From: Desulfonatronovibrio sp046496945
GTDB lineage: Bacteria; Desulfobacterota; Desulfovibrionia; Desulfovibrionales; Desulfonatronovibrionaceae
DNA: 16,784 bases
Direction of reading: 5' to 3'
Assembly (NCBI GenBank): GCA_046496945.1
Contig: JAWOGL010000028.1
Span: forward strand, 1 to 16,784
Shown one piece after another: positions 5,744-13,126 of this stretch (positions are counted from its first letter, which is position 1; each line of letters begins with the position of its first letter). The notes below the pieces were generated by a model. That model ran no database searches. It saw nothing but the letters and a program-made list of their open reading frames with translations, and was not told the origin of the DNA. A program made the translations under genes and the position numbers.

Positions 5744-7153
5744 ATGATTAAACTTAAGCAAAAGGCATCGTGCCTGCCCGCGGACACCCAGACTCCGGTT
5801 TCGCTGTATCTGGGATTTGTGGGCAAGGAAAAGGGCATATTGCTGGAAAGTTCCGAGGTGGACGGCAGGCTGGGACGGTACAGTCTTCTGGCCTGGGATT
5901 TCCGTATGCAGCTGGCATGCAGTGATGGAAAGCTCCAGATAAAGGTTCTGGATCACCGTCTGGATAAGATAAAGGAACTGGAGGGCATGGAATTTACCGC
6001 AGGTCTTCGCAGAGTATTGCAGGAGGTGGAAATCGAACCTGACAATGAGTATGATCTGCCGCCCATGACCAGGGCAATTTACGGCTACCTGGGCTATGGC
6101 ATAAGCGGTCTGCTGGAGCCCAAGCTCGCCGGGGTGCTGCCAGCCGATGAAGCAGAAGCGCAACTGGTCCTTCCGGGCAGAATGCTTCTTTTCGATCACC
6201 TTCATCATCATTGTTATTATCTATGCCTGGATAATGACTTGTCCCTGCCCAAGCCCAAACCTCCCAGGACCAAATCCGAATTCAGGATTGGTGAAATAAC
6301 AACCATTCCCGACCGGGATAAATACCATGAATGGGTTAAGAAAACCAAGGAACTCATCAGACAGGGCGAGGCTATCCAGGTGGTTCTTTCCACCCGTTTT
6401 CAGGCCAGGTTCAAGGGGGATCCCTTTCTGGTCTATCGCCATCTGCGCAGGATAAACCCTTCTCCTTATACCTTTTTTCTGAAATTTGAAAATCTTACCC
6501 TCATGGGCTCTTCGCCCGAACTTATGGTCAAGTGCGGCCGCAATATTCTGCAGCTCAGGCCTATTGCCGGAACCAGGCCACGCGGAGAAACCGAAAAAGC
6601 GGATCAGGGTCTGGCGGATGAACTCCTGGGTGATGAAAAAGAAAGAGCGGAGCACGTCATGCTTGTGGATCTGGGGCGCAACGATTTGGGCAGAATGGCT
6701 CAGGCAGGCAGTGTGGAAGTGGACAAGTTCATGCAGGTGGAACGGTTTTCCCATGTAATGCATCTGACTTCTTATTTATCAGCCAGATTAAAAAAGGATC
6801 TGGATGTCATAGATATTCTGAAAGCTTCTTTTCCGGCAGGCACGGTTTCCGGAGCACCCAAAATCAGGGCCATGGAACTTATCGCGGAAAAGGAAGATAT
6901 CCCCAGGGGGCCTTATGCCGGAGCCATCGGATGGATCGGCCTGGATAAGGAAGCAGTGAATATGGATACCGGCATAACCATCAGGAGCCTTTGGATCAGG
7001 GATGGAAAGATTCAGTGGCAGGCTGGTGCCGGTGTTGTATTTGATTCGGTTCCGGAAAATGAATGGCAGGAATGCGCCAACAAAGCCAAAGCCATTCGTA
7101 AAGCCCTGACATATACAGGAGGTTCAGATGATTTTGCTCATAGACAATTATGA
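5744..7153 (+). CDS. trpE: Anthranilate synthase component I
   Basis: This 469-residue subunit makes anthranilate from chorismate and ammonia, the committed step to Trp, working with TrpG. The N-terminal LLESSE (33-38) is the Trp-binding feedback motif of the family. Catalytic blocks include PIAGTRPRG (273-281), LGRNDLGR, FPAGTVSGAPK, GPYAGAIGW, MDTGITIRS and the C-terminal QAGAGVVFDSVPENE. An AAGGAGAAG ribosome binding site precedes the ATG. The frame runs 26 bases into trpG, so the two subunits are probably made in step by translational coupling. The Trp-binding motif indicates allosteric inhibition by Trp in addition to transcription control. PabB is the main alternative, but the trp context and LLESSE argue for TrpE. 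Confidence 0.96.
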   Translation: MIKLKQKASCLPADTQTPVSLYLGFVGKEKGILLESSEVDGRLGRYSLLAWDFRMQLACSDGKLQIKVLDHRLDKIKELEGMEFTAGLRRVLQEVEIEPDNEYDLPPMTRAIYGYLGYGISGLLEPKLAGVLPADEAEAQLVLPGRMLLFDHLHHHCYYLCLDNDLSLPKPKPPRTKSEFRIGEITTIPDRDKYHEWVKKTKELIRQGEAIQVVLSTRFQARFKGDPFLVYRHLRRINPSPYTFFLKFENLTLMGSSPELMVKCGRNILQLRPIAGTRPRGETEKADQGLADELLGDEKERAEHVMLVDLGRNDLGRMAQAGSVEVDKFMQVERFSHVMHLTSYLSARLKKDLDVIDILKASFPAGTVSGAPKIRAMELIAEKEDIPRGPYAGAIGWIGLDKEAVNMDTGITIRSLWIRDGKIQWQAGAGVVFDSVPENEWQECANKAKAIRKALTYTGGSDDFAHRQL

Positions 7154-7703
7154 TTCCTTTACTTTCAACCTGGTTCAGGTGCTTCAAAAAATGGGAACAG
7201 AACCTGTGGTTGTTAGAAATAACGATTCTTTCATTTTTGAAGCCCTGGAAAATGATCTTGAAGCCGTGATTATCTCCCCGGGTCCGGGCCGACCGGAAAA
7301 CGCGGGTCTCTGTGTTGAATTTCTTGACAGGCTGAATCCGGACATCCCTGTCCTGGGAGTCTGTCTGGGACATCAGATCCTGGGGCATTTTGCCGGGGCA
7401 AAAGTCAGGGTAGGCGACAGGATCATGCACGGCAAGACCAGCATGGTCCATCACGGCCAGGACGGATTGTTTGCAGATATTCCCAGCCCTTTTGAAGTGT
7501 GCCGCTACCACTCTCTTGTGGTCGAACCGGCCAATGGGCTGGGGTTTAAGGTTACGGCCGGAACCGCGGACAATGAGGTCATGGCGCTGGAATATACAGA
7601 CCGTCCATGGATGGGGGTACAGTTTCATCCTGAGTCAATACTTACTCCCATGGGTCCCAAAATAGTGGAGAATTTTTTAGATGTCACTGGCGACAGACAA
7701 TAA
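7128..7703 (+). CDS. trpG: Anthranilate synthase component II (glutamine amidotransferase)
   Basis: This 191-residue class I glutamine amidotransferase supplies ammonia to TrpE. Motifs are NYDSFTFNL (7-15), SPGPGRPENAGL (50-61), the nucleophile Cys79 in VCLGHQ, and His167 and Glu169 in FHPES, which together form the catalytic triad. Length is typical for a stand-alone TrpG without a fused phosphoribosyltransferase. GGAGG lies just ahead of the ATG, inside the end of trpE. In organisms without a second copy such a subunit can also serve PabB, but nothing here tests that. Confidence 0.95.
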   Translation: MILLIDNYDSFTFNLVQVLQKMGTEPVVVRNNDSFIFEALENDLEAVIISPGPGRPENAGLCVEFLDRLNPDIPVLGVCLGHQILGHFAGAKVRVGDRIMHGKTSMVHHGQDGLFADIPSPFEVCRYHSLVVEPANGLGFKVTAGTADNEVMALEYTDRPWMGVQFHPESILTPMGPKIVENFLDVTGDRQ

Positions 7704-7723
7704 TTTTTCAAAAGGAGAAAAAA

Positions 7724-8716
7724 ATGGATATTCAAAAATCACTTAACAGGATTTGTAACCGGCAGAATCTTGAATACCAGGAAAGTCTGGATATATTCAG
7801 GGCATTGTTTGAAGGTGATCTTTCTCCGGCTCAGGGGGGGGCGCTACTGCTTGGGCTCAGGCTCAAAGGTGAAGCAGGCGATGAACTTGGCGCCGCTGTA
7901 AGTGTTGCCCTGGAAAGGGCCAGGCTGGTCAGGGAGATCAGCGGGGTGCGCATAGATACCTGCGGCACCGGCGGAGATGGCCGAAGCAGCTTTAACTGTT
8001 CCACAGCAGTGGCTTTTTTCCTGGCTGACCTGGGCGTAAAGGTGGTTAAGCACGGCAACCGGGCCGTGTCCAGCTCCTGCGGAAGCGCTGATGTGGTTGA
8101 GGCCCTGGGCCTGCCTCTGCTGGATGATCCTGCCAGGGTGGCCTCAGAGCTTAACAAGACAAACTTTGCCTTTCTGTTTGCTCCGCATTTCCACCCGAGT
8201 TTTGCCGGCATTGCTCCGCTGCGGAAGGAACTGGGCATAAGAAGCATATTCAATTTAATGGGTCCGCTTCTTAATCCGGCAAGACCCACCCATCAGATTC
8301 TGGGTGTTCCCGGCGAAGCCTTTATGCCTCTTATGGCCGGGGTTCTCCTTGCTAACAATATTCAGTCCGCCGCAGTGGTACATGGCGCTCAGGGGTTTGA
8401 TGAGCTTACTCCATGCGGCCGGAACAAGGTTATTTTTGTGCGTGACGGCAGACTTGAGGAAGAAATAATCGATCCCGCTGAGTTCGGGTTTGTTACCTGT
8501 CCGGCTGAGGCTATGGCCTGTCACGATAAGGAAGATGCGCTGCAGAGGCAGAAAGAGATCCTGTGCGGGTATGGTCCCCGGGCCATGCAGGATATGGTGG
8601 CTCTGAATCTGGGGCTGGCTGTTCATCTGCTTGATCCGGGACAGAGTATCAGGGAGTGCATGGCGCAGGCCAGAGATATTGTCAGGGCCGGACTCAGGAA
8701 TTTAAAGGTCTGTTGA
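7724..8716 (+). CDS. trpD: Anthranilate phosphoribosyltransferase
   Basis: This 330-residue enzyme transfers phosphoribose from PRPP to anthranilate. The PRPP-binding loop is DTCGTGGDG (78-86), followed by KHGNRAVSSSCGSAD (109-123), both hallmarks of TrpD. The protein is stand-alone and of normal length for the family. An AAAGGAGAAAA ribosome binding site lies before the ATG, 20 bases after trpG ends, and trpC begins one base after the TGA. A run of seven G near 7838 falls in codons for GGA and is read without a frameshift. Confidence 0.95.
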   Translation: MDIQKSLNRICNRQNLEYQESLDIFRALFEGDLSPAQGGALLLGLRLKGEAGDELGAAVSVALERARLVREISGVRIDTCGTGGDGRSSFNCSTAVAFFLADLGVKVVKHGNRAVSSSCGSADVVEALGLPLLDDPARVASELNKTNFAFLFAPHFHPSFAGIAPLRKELGIRSIFNLMGPLLNPARPTHQILGVPGEAFMPLMAGVLLANNIQSAAVVHGAQGFDELTPCGRNKVIFVRDGRLEEEIIDPAEFGFVTCPAEAMACHDKEDALQRQKEILCGYGPRAMQDMVALNLGLAVHLLDPGQSIRECMAQARDIVRAGLRNLKVC

Positions 8717-8717
8717 T

Positions 8718-9491
8718 ATGAAAGAGAATATGCTTGAAAAATTCATAAAGGCTAAACAGAAAGAAATCAGTCTTTTGAAGCAACAAAGGACTTATAATAA
8801 GTTTCCTGAACCTTACCAGGGAGCAAGGCCCGGCTTGATGGAAGTCCTGACCAAAACAGGGCCGGCTGTAATTGCTGAATACAAAAAAGCTTCACCCTCC
8901 AGAGGGGAAATAAACCTGGCAATGTCAACAGAAGAGGCGGGCAGGATATTTCAGGAAGCAGGCGCGTCAGCATGTTCAGTTCTTACGGAAAGTATGTATT
9001 TCCAGGGAGATATTAACTATATTGAAAGTTTTGCCAGGCTGGGCCTTCCGGTTCTCAGGAAGGACTTCCTGTTTCATCCTTTGCAGATAAGACAGACCGC
9101 GGCAACCAGGGCATCAGCTCTTTTGCTGATAGTCCGGGTGGTTCAGGAACAGAATCTTTTAGCAGACCTGGTAAAAATCAGTTTTGAACATGAGATGGAG
9201 CCGGTGGTGGAAATTTTCAATGGCCGGGAACTGGAAATGGCCAGAAAATCCGGGGCCAGGGTGATCCTGGTCAATAACAGAGATCTGGACAGGCTGGTGG
9301 TGGATCTTGATGTTTCCAGAAAGCTGGTAACAGGAAAAAAAGAAGGGGAAACCTGGATCTGTGCCAGCGGGATTGAGGGCAAAGCTCAGGTGGACGAGTT
9401 TTACAATCTGGGCTTTGATGCCTTTTTGATCGGTACCAGCATAATGTCTGCTGATGATCCTCAGGCAAAACTAAGGGAGCTTACGGCATGA
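8718..9491 (+). CDS. trpC: Indole-3-glycerol phosphate synthase, with a replaced catalytic-loop Glu
   Basis: This 257-residue TIM-barrel enzyme closes the indole ring by decarboxylating CdRP. Residues matching the Sulfolobus active site are Glu54 and Lys56 in AEYKKASPS, the general acid Lys115 in LRKDF, Glu165 in VVEIF, and Asn186 and Arg188 in VNNRDL. The usual (S/C)ESGI motif after strand 7 reads CASGI, so the Glu matching Sulfolobus Glu210 is Ala216; Ser217 is kept. All other motifs are intact, so the enzyme is probably active. ATG 8718 has AAGG ten bases upstream; Met5 (8730) is a possible alternative start that gives the typical MLEKF beginning. The gene is separate from trpF, unlike the E. 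coli fusion, and overlaps it by four bases. Confidence 0.93.
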   Translation: MKENMLEKFIKAKQKEISLLKQQRTYNKFPEPYQGARPGLMEVLTKTGPAVIAEYKKASPSRGEINLAMSTEEAGRIFQEAGASACSVLTESMYFQGDINYIESFARLGLPVLRKDFLFHPLQIRQTAATRASALLLIVRVVQEQNLLADLVKISFEHEMEPVVEIFNGRELEMARKSGARVILVNNRDLDRLVVDLDVSRKLVTGKKEGETWICASGIEGKAQVDEFYNLGFDAFLIGTSIMSADDPQAKLRELTA

Positions 9492-10105
9492 AACCTCTTT
9501 TGATCAAGGTTTGCGGGCTGACCAGGGAAGAAGACCTGAAGTTCTGCCGGGATCTGGGCGTTGATCTCACCGGCATAATATTCCATCCTGCCAGCCCCAG
9601 ATATGTCAATCCGGATTTGGCCGGGACCTGGAAAAAGGAAAATGAACTCAGAGTAGGGGTTTTTGTTGACCAGGGCAGAGAAGAAATCTTGGATATTATT
9701 GACCGGGCAGAACTTGATCTGGCTCAGCTTCACGGAGGACAGGGGCCGGATATTTGTCAGGCAGTGGGCCCGGACAGGGTGATCAGGGCTTTCTGGCCGG
9801 AACGTTTTGACCGGGCTGAGGATTTTCTGGAGGAGATTGAACGGTTCAGGGATGTTTGCCGGTATTTTCTTTTTGACGCAGGCAAGGCCGGCGGAGGGCA
9901 TGGAAAAAAAATCGGGTGCGGCTGGCTGGATAAGATTAAAAGCCCCAGACCGTATCTGCTGGCCGGAGGCCTGGGACCGGACAATATTTCGCAGGTGCTT
10001 GACCTGGATATGGCTGGTTTTGATCTGAATTCCGGAGTGGAAATCAGTCCGGGGCTGAAGGACCGGGAAAAGATCAGGGAGGTCCGGGATCTGATCCGGC
10101 AATAG
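9488..10105 (+). CDS. trpF: Phosphoribosylanthranilate isomerase
   Basis: This 205-residue TIM-barrel enzyme isomerises N-(5-phosphoribosyl)anthranilate to CdRP by an Amadori rearrangement. The catalytic base Cys9 sits in KVCGLT and the acid Asp130 in YFLFDAG. QLHGG (80-84), LAGGLGP (158-164) and FDLNSGVE (178-185) are the expected strand ends and phosphate site, and PGLKD (188-192) follows. The loop after the catalytic Asp reads GGGHGKKIGCGW where many family members have GGTGxxFDW, a mild divergence. The start overlaps the trpC stop in an ATGA arrangement. Note that reaction order differs from gene order: TrpF acts before TrpC. Confidence 0.94.
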   Translation: MKPLLIKVCGLTREEDLKFCRDLGVDLTGIIFHPASPRYVNPDLAGTWKKENELRVGVFVDQGREEILDIIDRAELDLAQLHGGQGPDICQAVGPDRVIRAFWPERFDRAEDFLEEIERFRDVCRYFLFDAGKAGGGHGKKIGCGWLDKIKSPRPYLLAGGLGPDNISQVLDLDMAGFDLNSGVEISPGLKDREKIREVRDLIRQ

Positions 10106-10191
10106 AAAAAATAATCAAGGATGCGCAAAGAACACAGAATAAAAACGTGACCAACAACTGCAGATTGTCGCGAATGGTTGTGAAATATAAC

Positions 10192-10196
10192 AGGAG
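10192..10196 (+). promoter_or_regulatory. Ribosome binding site that decides the trpB start
   Basis: AGGAG at 10192-10196 directly abuts an in-frame ATG at 10197 and lies six bases ahead of a second ATG at 10203. Only the second has workable spacing, and it gives the normal TrpB N-terminus MKKGYFGEFGG. The first ATG would add only Met-His. Confidence 0.75.
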
Positions 10197-10202
10197 ATGC
10201 AT

Positions 10203-11375
10203 ATGAAAAAAGGATATTTTGGTGAATTCGGAGGACAGTTTGTTCCGGAACTTCTGGTTCCTCCTCTGGCGGAACTGGAGTCTGCCATGCGTGATATAAT
10301 GGAAGGACAGGAATTCAAGGATGATCTGACAAGGGTGTTCAAAGAGTTTGTAGGCAGACCGACTCCGGTTTACAGATGTGCCAATCTGTCGCAAAAGCTG
10401 GGTTTTGATTTATGGCTTAAAAGAGAAGATCTGGCTCATACCGGTGCCCATAAGATAAACAATACCGTAGGACAGGCCCTGCTGGCCAGGCACATGGGCA
10501 AGACCTGTCTGCTTGCCGAGACCGGGGCGGGCCAGCACGGGGTGGCCACGGCCACGGCGGCAGCGGCCCTGGGCCTGGAGTGCATCGTATTCATGGGAGC
10601 TGTGGATGTAAAAAGGCAGAGTCACAATGTCCGGCGCATGGAGCTTCTGGGAGCCAGAGTGGAGCCGGTGGAAAGCGGAACCAGAACCCTTAAGGACGCA
10701 ATCAATGCAGCCCTGAGGTACTGGATCGGTCATCAGGGTGACACGCATTATTGCCTGGGTTCTGCTGTGGGGCCTCATCCCTTCCCTTTACTGGTAAGAA
10801 AGCTTCAGTCTGTTATCGGACAGGAAGCCAGAAAACAGTTTATGGACAGAACCGGAAAGCTGCCGGACATGGTAGTGGCCTGTGTTGGGGGAGGATCCAA
10901 CGCCATTGGGATTTTTCATCCCTTTGCCGGGGATAAGCAGGTTCAGCTGGTGGGAATTGAGGCCGGGGGAGAAGGAACTCCGGACAGTTATCATTCCGCC
11001 ACATTGTCCAAAGGAAGTTTCGGGGTCCTGCACGGGACCCATACCTATCTGCTCCAGACTCCGGAAGGACAGGTCCTGCCGTCCCATTCTGTAGCCCCGG
11101 GTCTTGATTATCCCGGAGTCGGACCCGAACACGCCTTTCTCAAAGACAGCGGCCGGGCAAAATATGAGGTGGTTTACGATGCTCAGGCCCTGGAGGCTTT
11201 TTATCTGCTGTGCCGCCAGGAAGGAATAATCCCGGCTCTGGAAAGTTCTCACGCAGTGGCCTGGGTTGTCGGCAACAGGGAAAATATCAGGGCCGGAAGC
11301 GCGGTGCTGGTAAATCTTTCAGGCCGTGGTGACAAGGATCTGGATATTGTCCGGGAAATTGAAGCCCGTAAATAG
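10203..11375 (+). CDS. trpB: Tryptophan synthase beta chain
   Basis: This 390-residue PLP enzyme condenses indole with serine to form Trp, in a tetramer with TrpA. The PLP lysine is Lys84 in HTGAHKINNT. Glu106 in LLAETGAGQHG is the catalytic acid, GGGSN (229-233) binds the PLP phosphate, Asp302 lies in the LDYPGVGPEH block, and the C-terminal SGRGDKD is typical. The N-terminal FGEFGGQFVPE and overall length fit canonical TrpB1 rather than the longer TrpB2. A 97-base gap before it contains no convincing promoter or terminator, only an AT-rich stretch. trpA follows after 67 bases. Confidence 0.96.
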   Translation: MKKGYFGEFGGQFVPELLVPPLAELESAMRDIMEGQEFKDDLTRVFKEFVGRPTPVYRCANLSQKLGFDLWLKREDLAHTGAHKINNTVGQALLARHMGKTCLLAETGAGQHGVATATAAAALGLECIVFMGAVDVKRQSHNVRRMELLGARVEPVESGTRTLKDAINAALRYWIGHQGDTHYCLGSAVGPHPFPLLVRKLQSVIGQEARKQFMDRTGKLPDMVVACVGGGSNAIGIFHPFAGDKQVQLVGIEAGGEGTPDSYHSATLSKGSFGVLHGTHTYLLQTPEGQVLPSHSVAPGLDYPGVGPEHAFLKDSGRAKYEVVYDAQALEAFYLLCRQEGIIPALESSHAVAWVVGNRENIRAGSAVLVNLSGRGDKDLDIVREIEARK

Positions 11376-11442
11376 ACGACTTAATATGATCAATGAATAT
11401 AAATGTTGAAATACAGCCATAAAGGTTTGCAAGGAATATAAA

Positions 11443-12213
11443 ATGACCAAAGAAAATATAATTACTCAGAAAATAAATCAGGCGGTAAATAACGGACGCA
11501 AGGCTCTTATTCCCTTTGTTCCGGCCGGTTTTCCGGATAAGGAAGTATTCTGGGACATAATTATGGAGCTGGACCAGGCCGGGGCGGACATAATTGAGAT
11601 CGGAGTCCCCTTTTCCGATCCGGTTGCAGACGGTCCTGTTGTGGAGAACGCATCCAATGTCTGTCTTGAACAAGGGGTAAATATTGAATGGATAATGCAG
11701 GGACTTGAGCGTAACCGCAGAAATATAAACGCCGGGATTGTGCTTATGGGATATTTTAATCCTTTTCTGCAGTACGGAATTCCCAGGTTTTCAGCAGATT
11801 CGGCTCAAAAAGGGGTGAATGGTTTGATAGTTCCTGATTTGATTCTGGAAGAAGCTCAGCCGTATCTGGAATTGATGGCGAGCTACGAATTGTCTTTTGT
11901 GCCCCTGGTGGGTCTGAACACTCCTCAAGAGCGCATGGCCGAATATTCCGGCATTAACCCGGCGTTTGTGTATCTGGTGTCGGTTATGGGTATTACAGGG
12001 ACAAAGGCCGGAGCCAATGAGATATTAAGGACAAAGCTGGGCCAGGTAAGGGAATCTTTTGAATGCCCGGTAGCTCTTGGTTTTGGTCTCAGTTCCCCAA
12101 AGCAGCTGGATCCTATAGCCGATCTGGTAGACGCGGTGGTGTTCGGCAGTGCCCTTATTGAACATATTGACGCAGGCAAAAAAGCTGGTGATTTCCTTCA
12201 GGGCTGGAACTGA
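11443..12213 (+). CDS. trpA: Tryptophan synthase alpha chain
   Basis: This 256-residue TIM-barrel subunit cleaves indole-3-glycerol phosphate and passes indole to TrpB. The catalytic pair is Glu52 in DIIEIGVPFSDP and Asp63 in VADGP. FVPAGFPD (25-32), LMGYFNPF, the flexible-loop region VSVMGITGTKAG and ALGFGLSS, which binds phosphate, are all present. AAGGAATA precedes the ATG. It is the last gene of the supraoperon; its stop codon is 22 bases from the end of the convergent DUF1622 gene, and I see no good terminator in that gap. Confidence 0.96.
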   Translation: MTKENIITQKINQAVNNGRKALIPFVPAGFPDKEVFWDIIMELDQAGADIIEIGVPFSDPVADGPVVENASNVCLEQGVNIEWIMQGLERNRRNINAGIVLMGYFNPFLQYGIPRFSADSAQKGVNGLIVPDLILEEAQPYLELMASYELSFVPLVGLNTPQERMAEYSGINPAFVYLVSVMGITGTKAGANEILRTKLGQVRESFECPVALGFGLSSPKQLDPIADLVDAVVFGSALIEHIDAGKKAGDFLQGWN

Positions 12214-12235
12214 CAGGGCGCGGCGAACAGTTACA

Positions 12236-12613
12236 TTATTTTTCTTCATTTTCTGAAGGGCGTTTCCAGGGAAGATGACCATTGATTTCAACTTCCAGGG
12301 AAAAACTCAGAAAGGTTCTGATAAGCACCAGAAGCCCCAGAACAGCAAGATGATTCAGGTCGAACCCATGGGTCGTGGTCATGATGATGTCGCCGGCTAC
12401 AAGCAGTTCAAGCCCAAGAATTATGGCCTTGCCCATTCCTTTTCTGTATCCGCTGTAGAACCTGTTGACTTCTCTGTATGTCCAGGTTCTGTACAGAAAA
12501 AGAGCAGTGGTCAGCAATACGCCGGCAACTATCACGGCTACACCGGATATTTCCATGACCAGGGCCGCGTAGTACATGATATTAAAAAGTAACTCAGACG
12601 GGTTGCCTGTCAT
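12236..12613 (-). CDS. DUF1622 family small membrane protein
   Basis: This 125-residue protein has three hydrophobic segments: roughly residues 13-41, 63-80 and 87-108. The central part KGMGKAIILGLELLVAGDII and the following LGLLVLIRTFLSFSLEVEI are what I recall as characteristic of DUF1622, a family of integral membrane proteins without known function. A charged C-terminus ends in SENEEK. An AGGA lies just upstream of the ATG. It is the most downstream gene of the - strand group and converges on trpA. No catalytic residues can be pointed to. Confidence 0.75.
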   Translation of the reverse strand: MTGNPSELLFNIMYYAALVMEISGVAVIVAGVLLTTALFLYRTWTYREVNRFYSGYRKGMGKAIILGLELLVAGDIIMTTTHGFDLNHLAVLGLLVLIRTFLSFSLEVEINGHLPWKRPSENEEK

Positions 12614-12671
12614 GATCCTGTTTTTCCTGTGGGCCTGTTATACGGTTGATCAATGCGGATGATGCAGTTTT

Positions 12672-13064
12672 TCAGTTCACGGAAATGACCAGCGGGATTC
12701 TGTGTATTTCAGAGGATTCCTGCCTGGTATTTCCCATGGTCCAGTTTGTTTTTGCCGGATCTATGTCCAGGGCTGCGGCAATGTCATGAATCAGCCCGCT
12801 GATGTTGATTACCGGATGTCTTGCCAGCACATGAGGCAGTCCATAGGTCATGCTGCAGGACAGGCATCCGCCTGGACGTTGAACCAGGTTGAATAAAAAA
12901 ATGAGCTCATTATCTTTTACGTCCTGGAATTCCAGCTGGATATCAAAATGGCTTTCTTCTGATCCGCCATACAATGCGTCAAAAAAAGCATTGCTTTTTT
13001 CTATAGGGAAAAGACTTTCCATTTTTTCCCGGGTAAAAACCTGTCTGGCTTTTTGTTCGTTCAT
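12672..13064 (-). CDS. Conserved hypothetical protein with CxxC and RHPVI motifs
   Basis: This 130-residue, apparently cytoplasmic protein has no signal peptide or membrane segment. Its N-terminal part is acidic and aromatic (FFDALYGG, 27-34). A core reads PGGCLSCSMTYGLP (64-77), with Cys67 and Cys70 spaced as CxxC, followed by RHPVINI (82-88). I recall similar short proteins from Desulfovibrio genomes under a meaningless homeobox-like name; that name has no functional value. The cysteine pair could bind a metal or be redox active, which is inference only. AAGGA lies about eight bases before the ATG. It lies between the YihY-family gene and the DUF1622 gene on the same strand. Confidence 0.72.
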   Translation of the reverse strand: MNEQKARQVFTREKMESLFPIEKSNAFFDALYGGSEESHFDIQLEFQDVKDNELIFLFNLVQRPGGCLSCSMTYGLPHVLARHPVINISGLIHDIAAALDIDPAKTNWTMGNTRQESSEIHRIPLVISVN

Positions 13065-13126
13065 TATCCAATCCTTATTTTTTATAATTGTTGGTCATTT
13101 TTACTGGTCTAAGTCAGGGGATTTTC

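Noticed and set aside
5656..5751. A 31-codon frame across the tyrA-trpE gap with two Trp codons (5704 and 5722), ending over the trpE start
   Set aside because: It has no ribosome binding site, and both Trp codons lie after the terminator stem, so it cannot act as a classic attenuator peptide. Its end over the trpE start could allow coupling, but chance is the simpler reading.
7831..8289. Antisense frame opposite trpD
   Set aside because: Low-complexity Ser/Pro/Arg/Leu composition typical of an antisense shadow of a GC-rich gene; trpD is clearly the coding frame.
10106..10202. A promoter or attenuator in the gap before trpB
   Set aside because: Only a 5-bp ACAAC/GTTGT pairing and scattered AT-rich bases were found; no T-run, leader peptide or convincing -35/-10 pair.
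12243..12257. CTTCA/TGAAG hairpin near the trpA/DUF1622 junction as a terminator
   Set aside because: It is 5 bp long, lies inside the DUF1622 coding sequence, and is not followed by a T-run in either direction of transcription.
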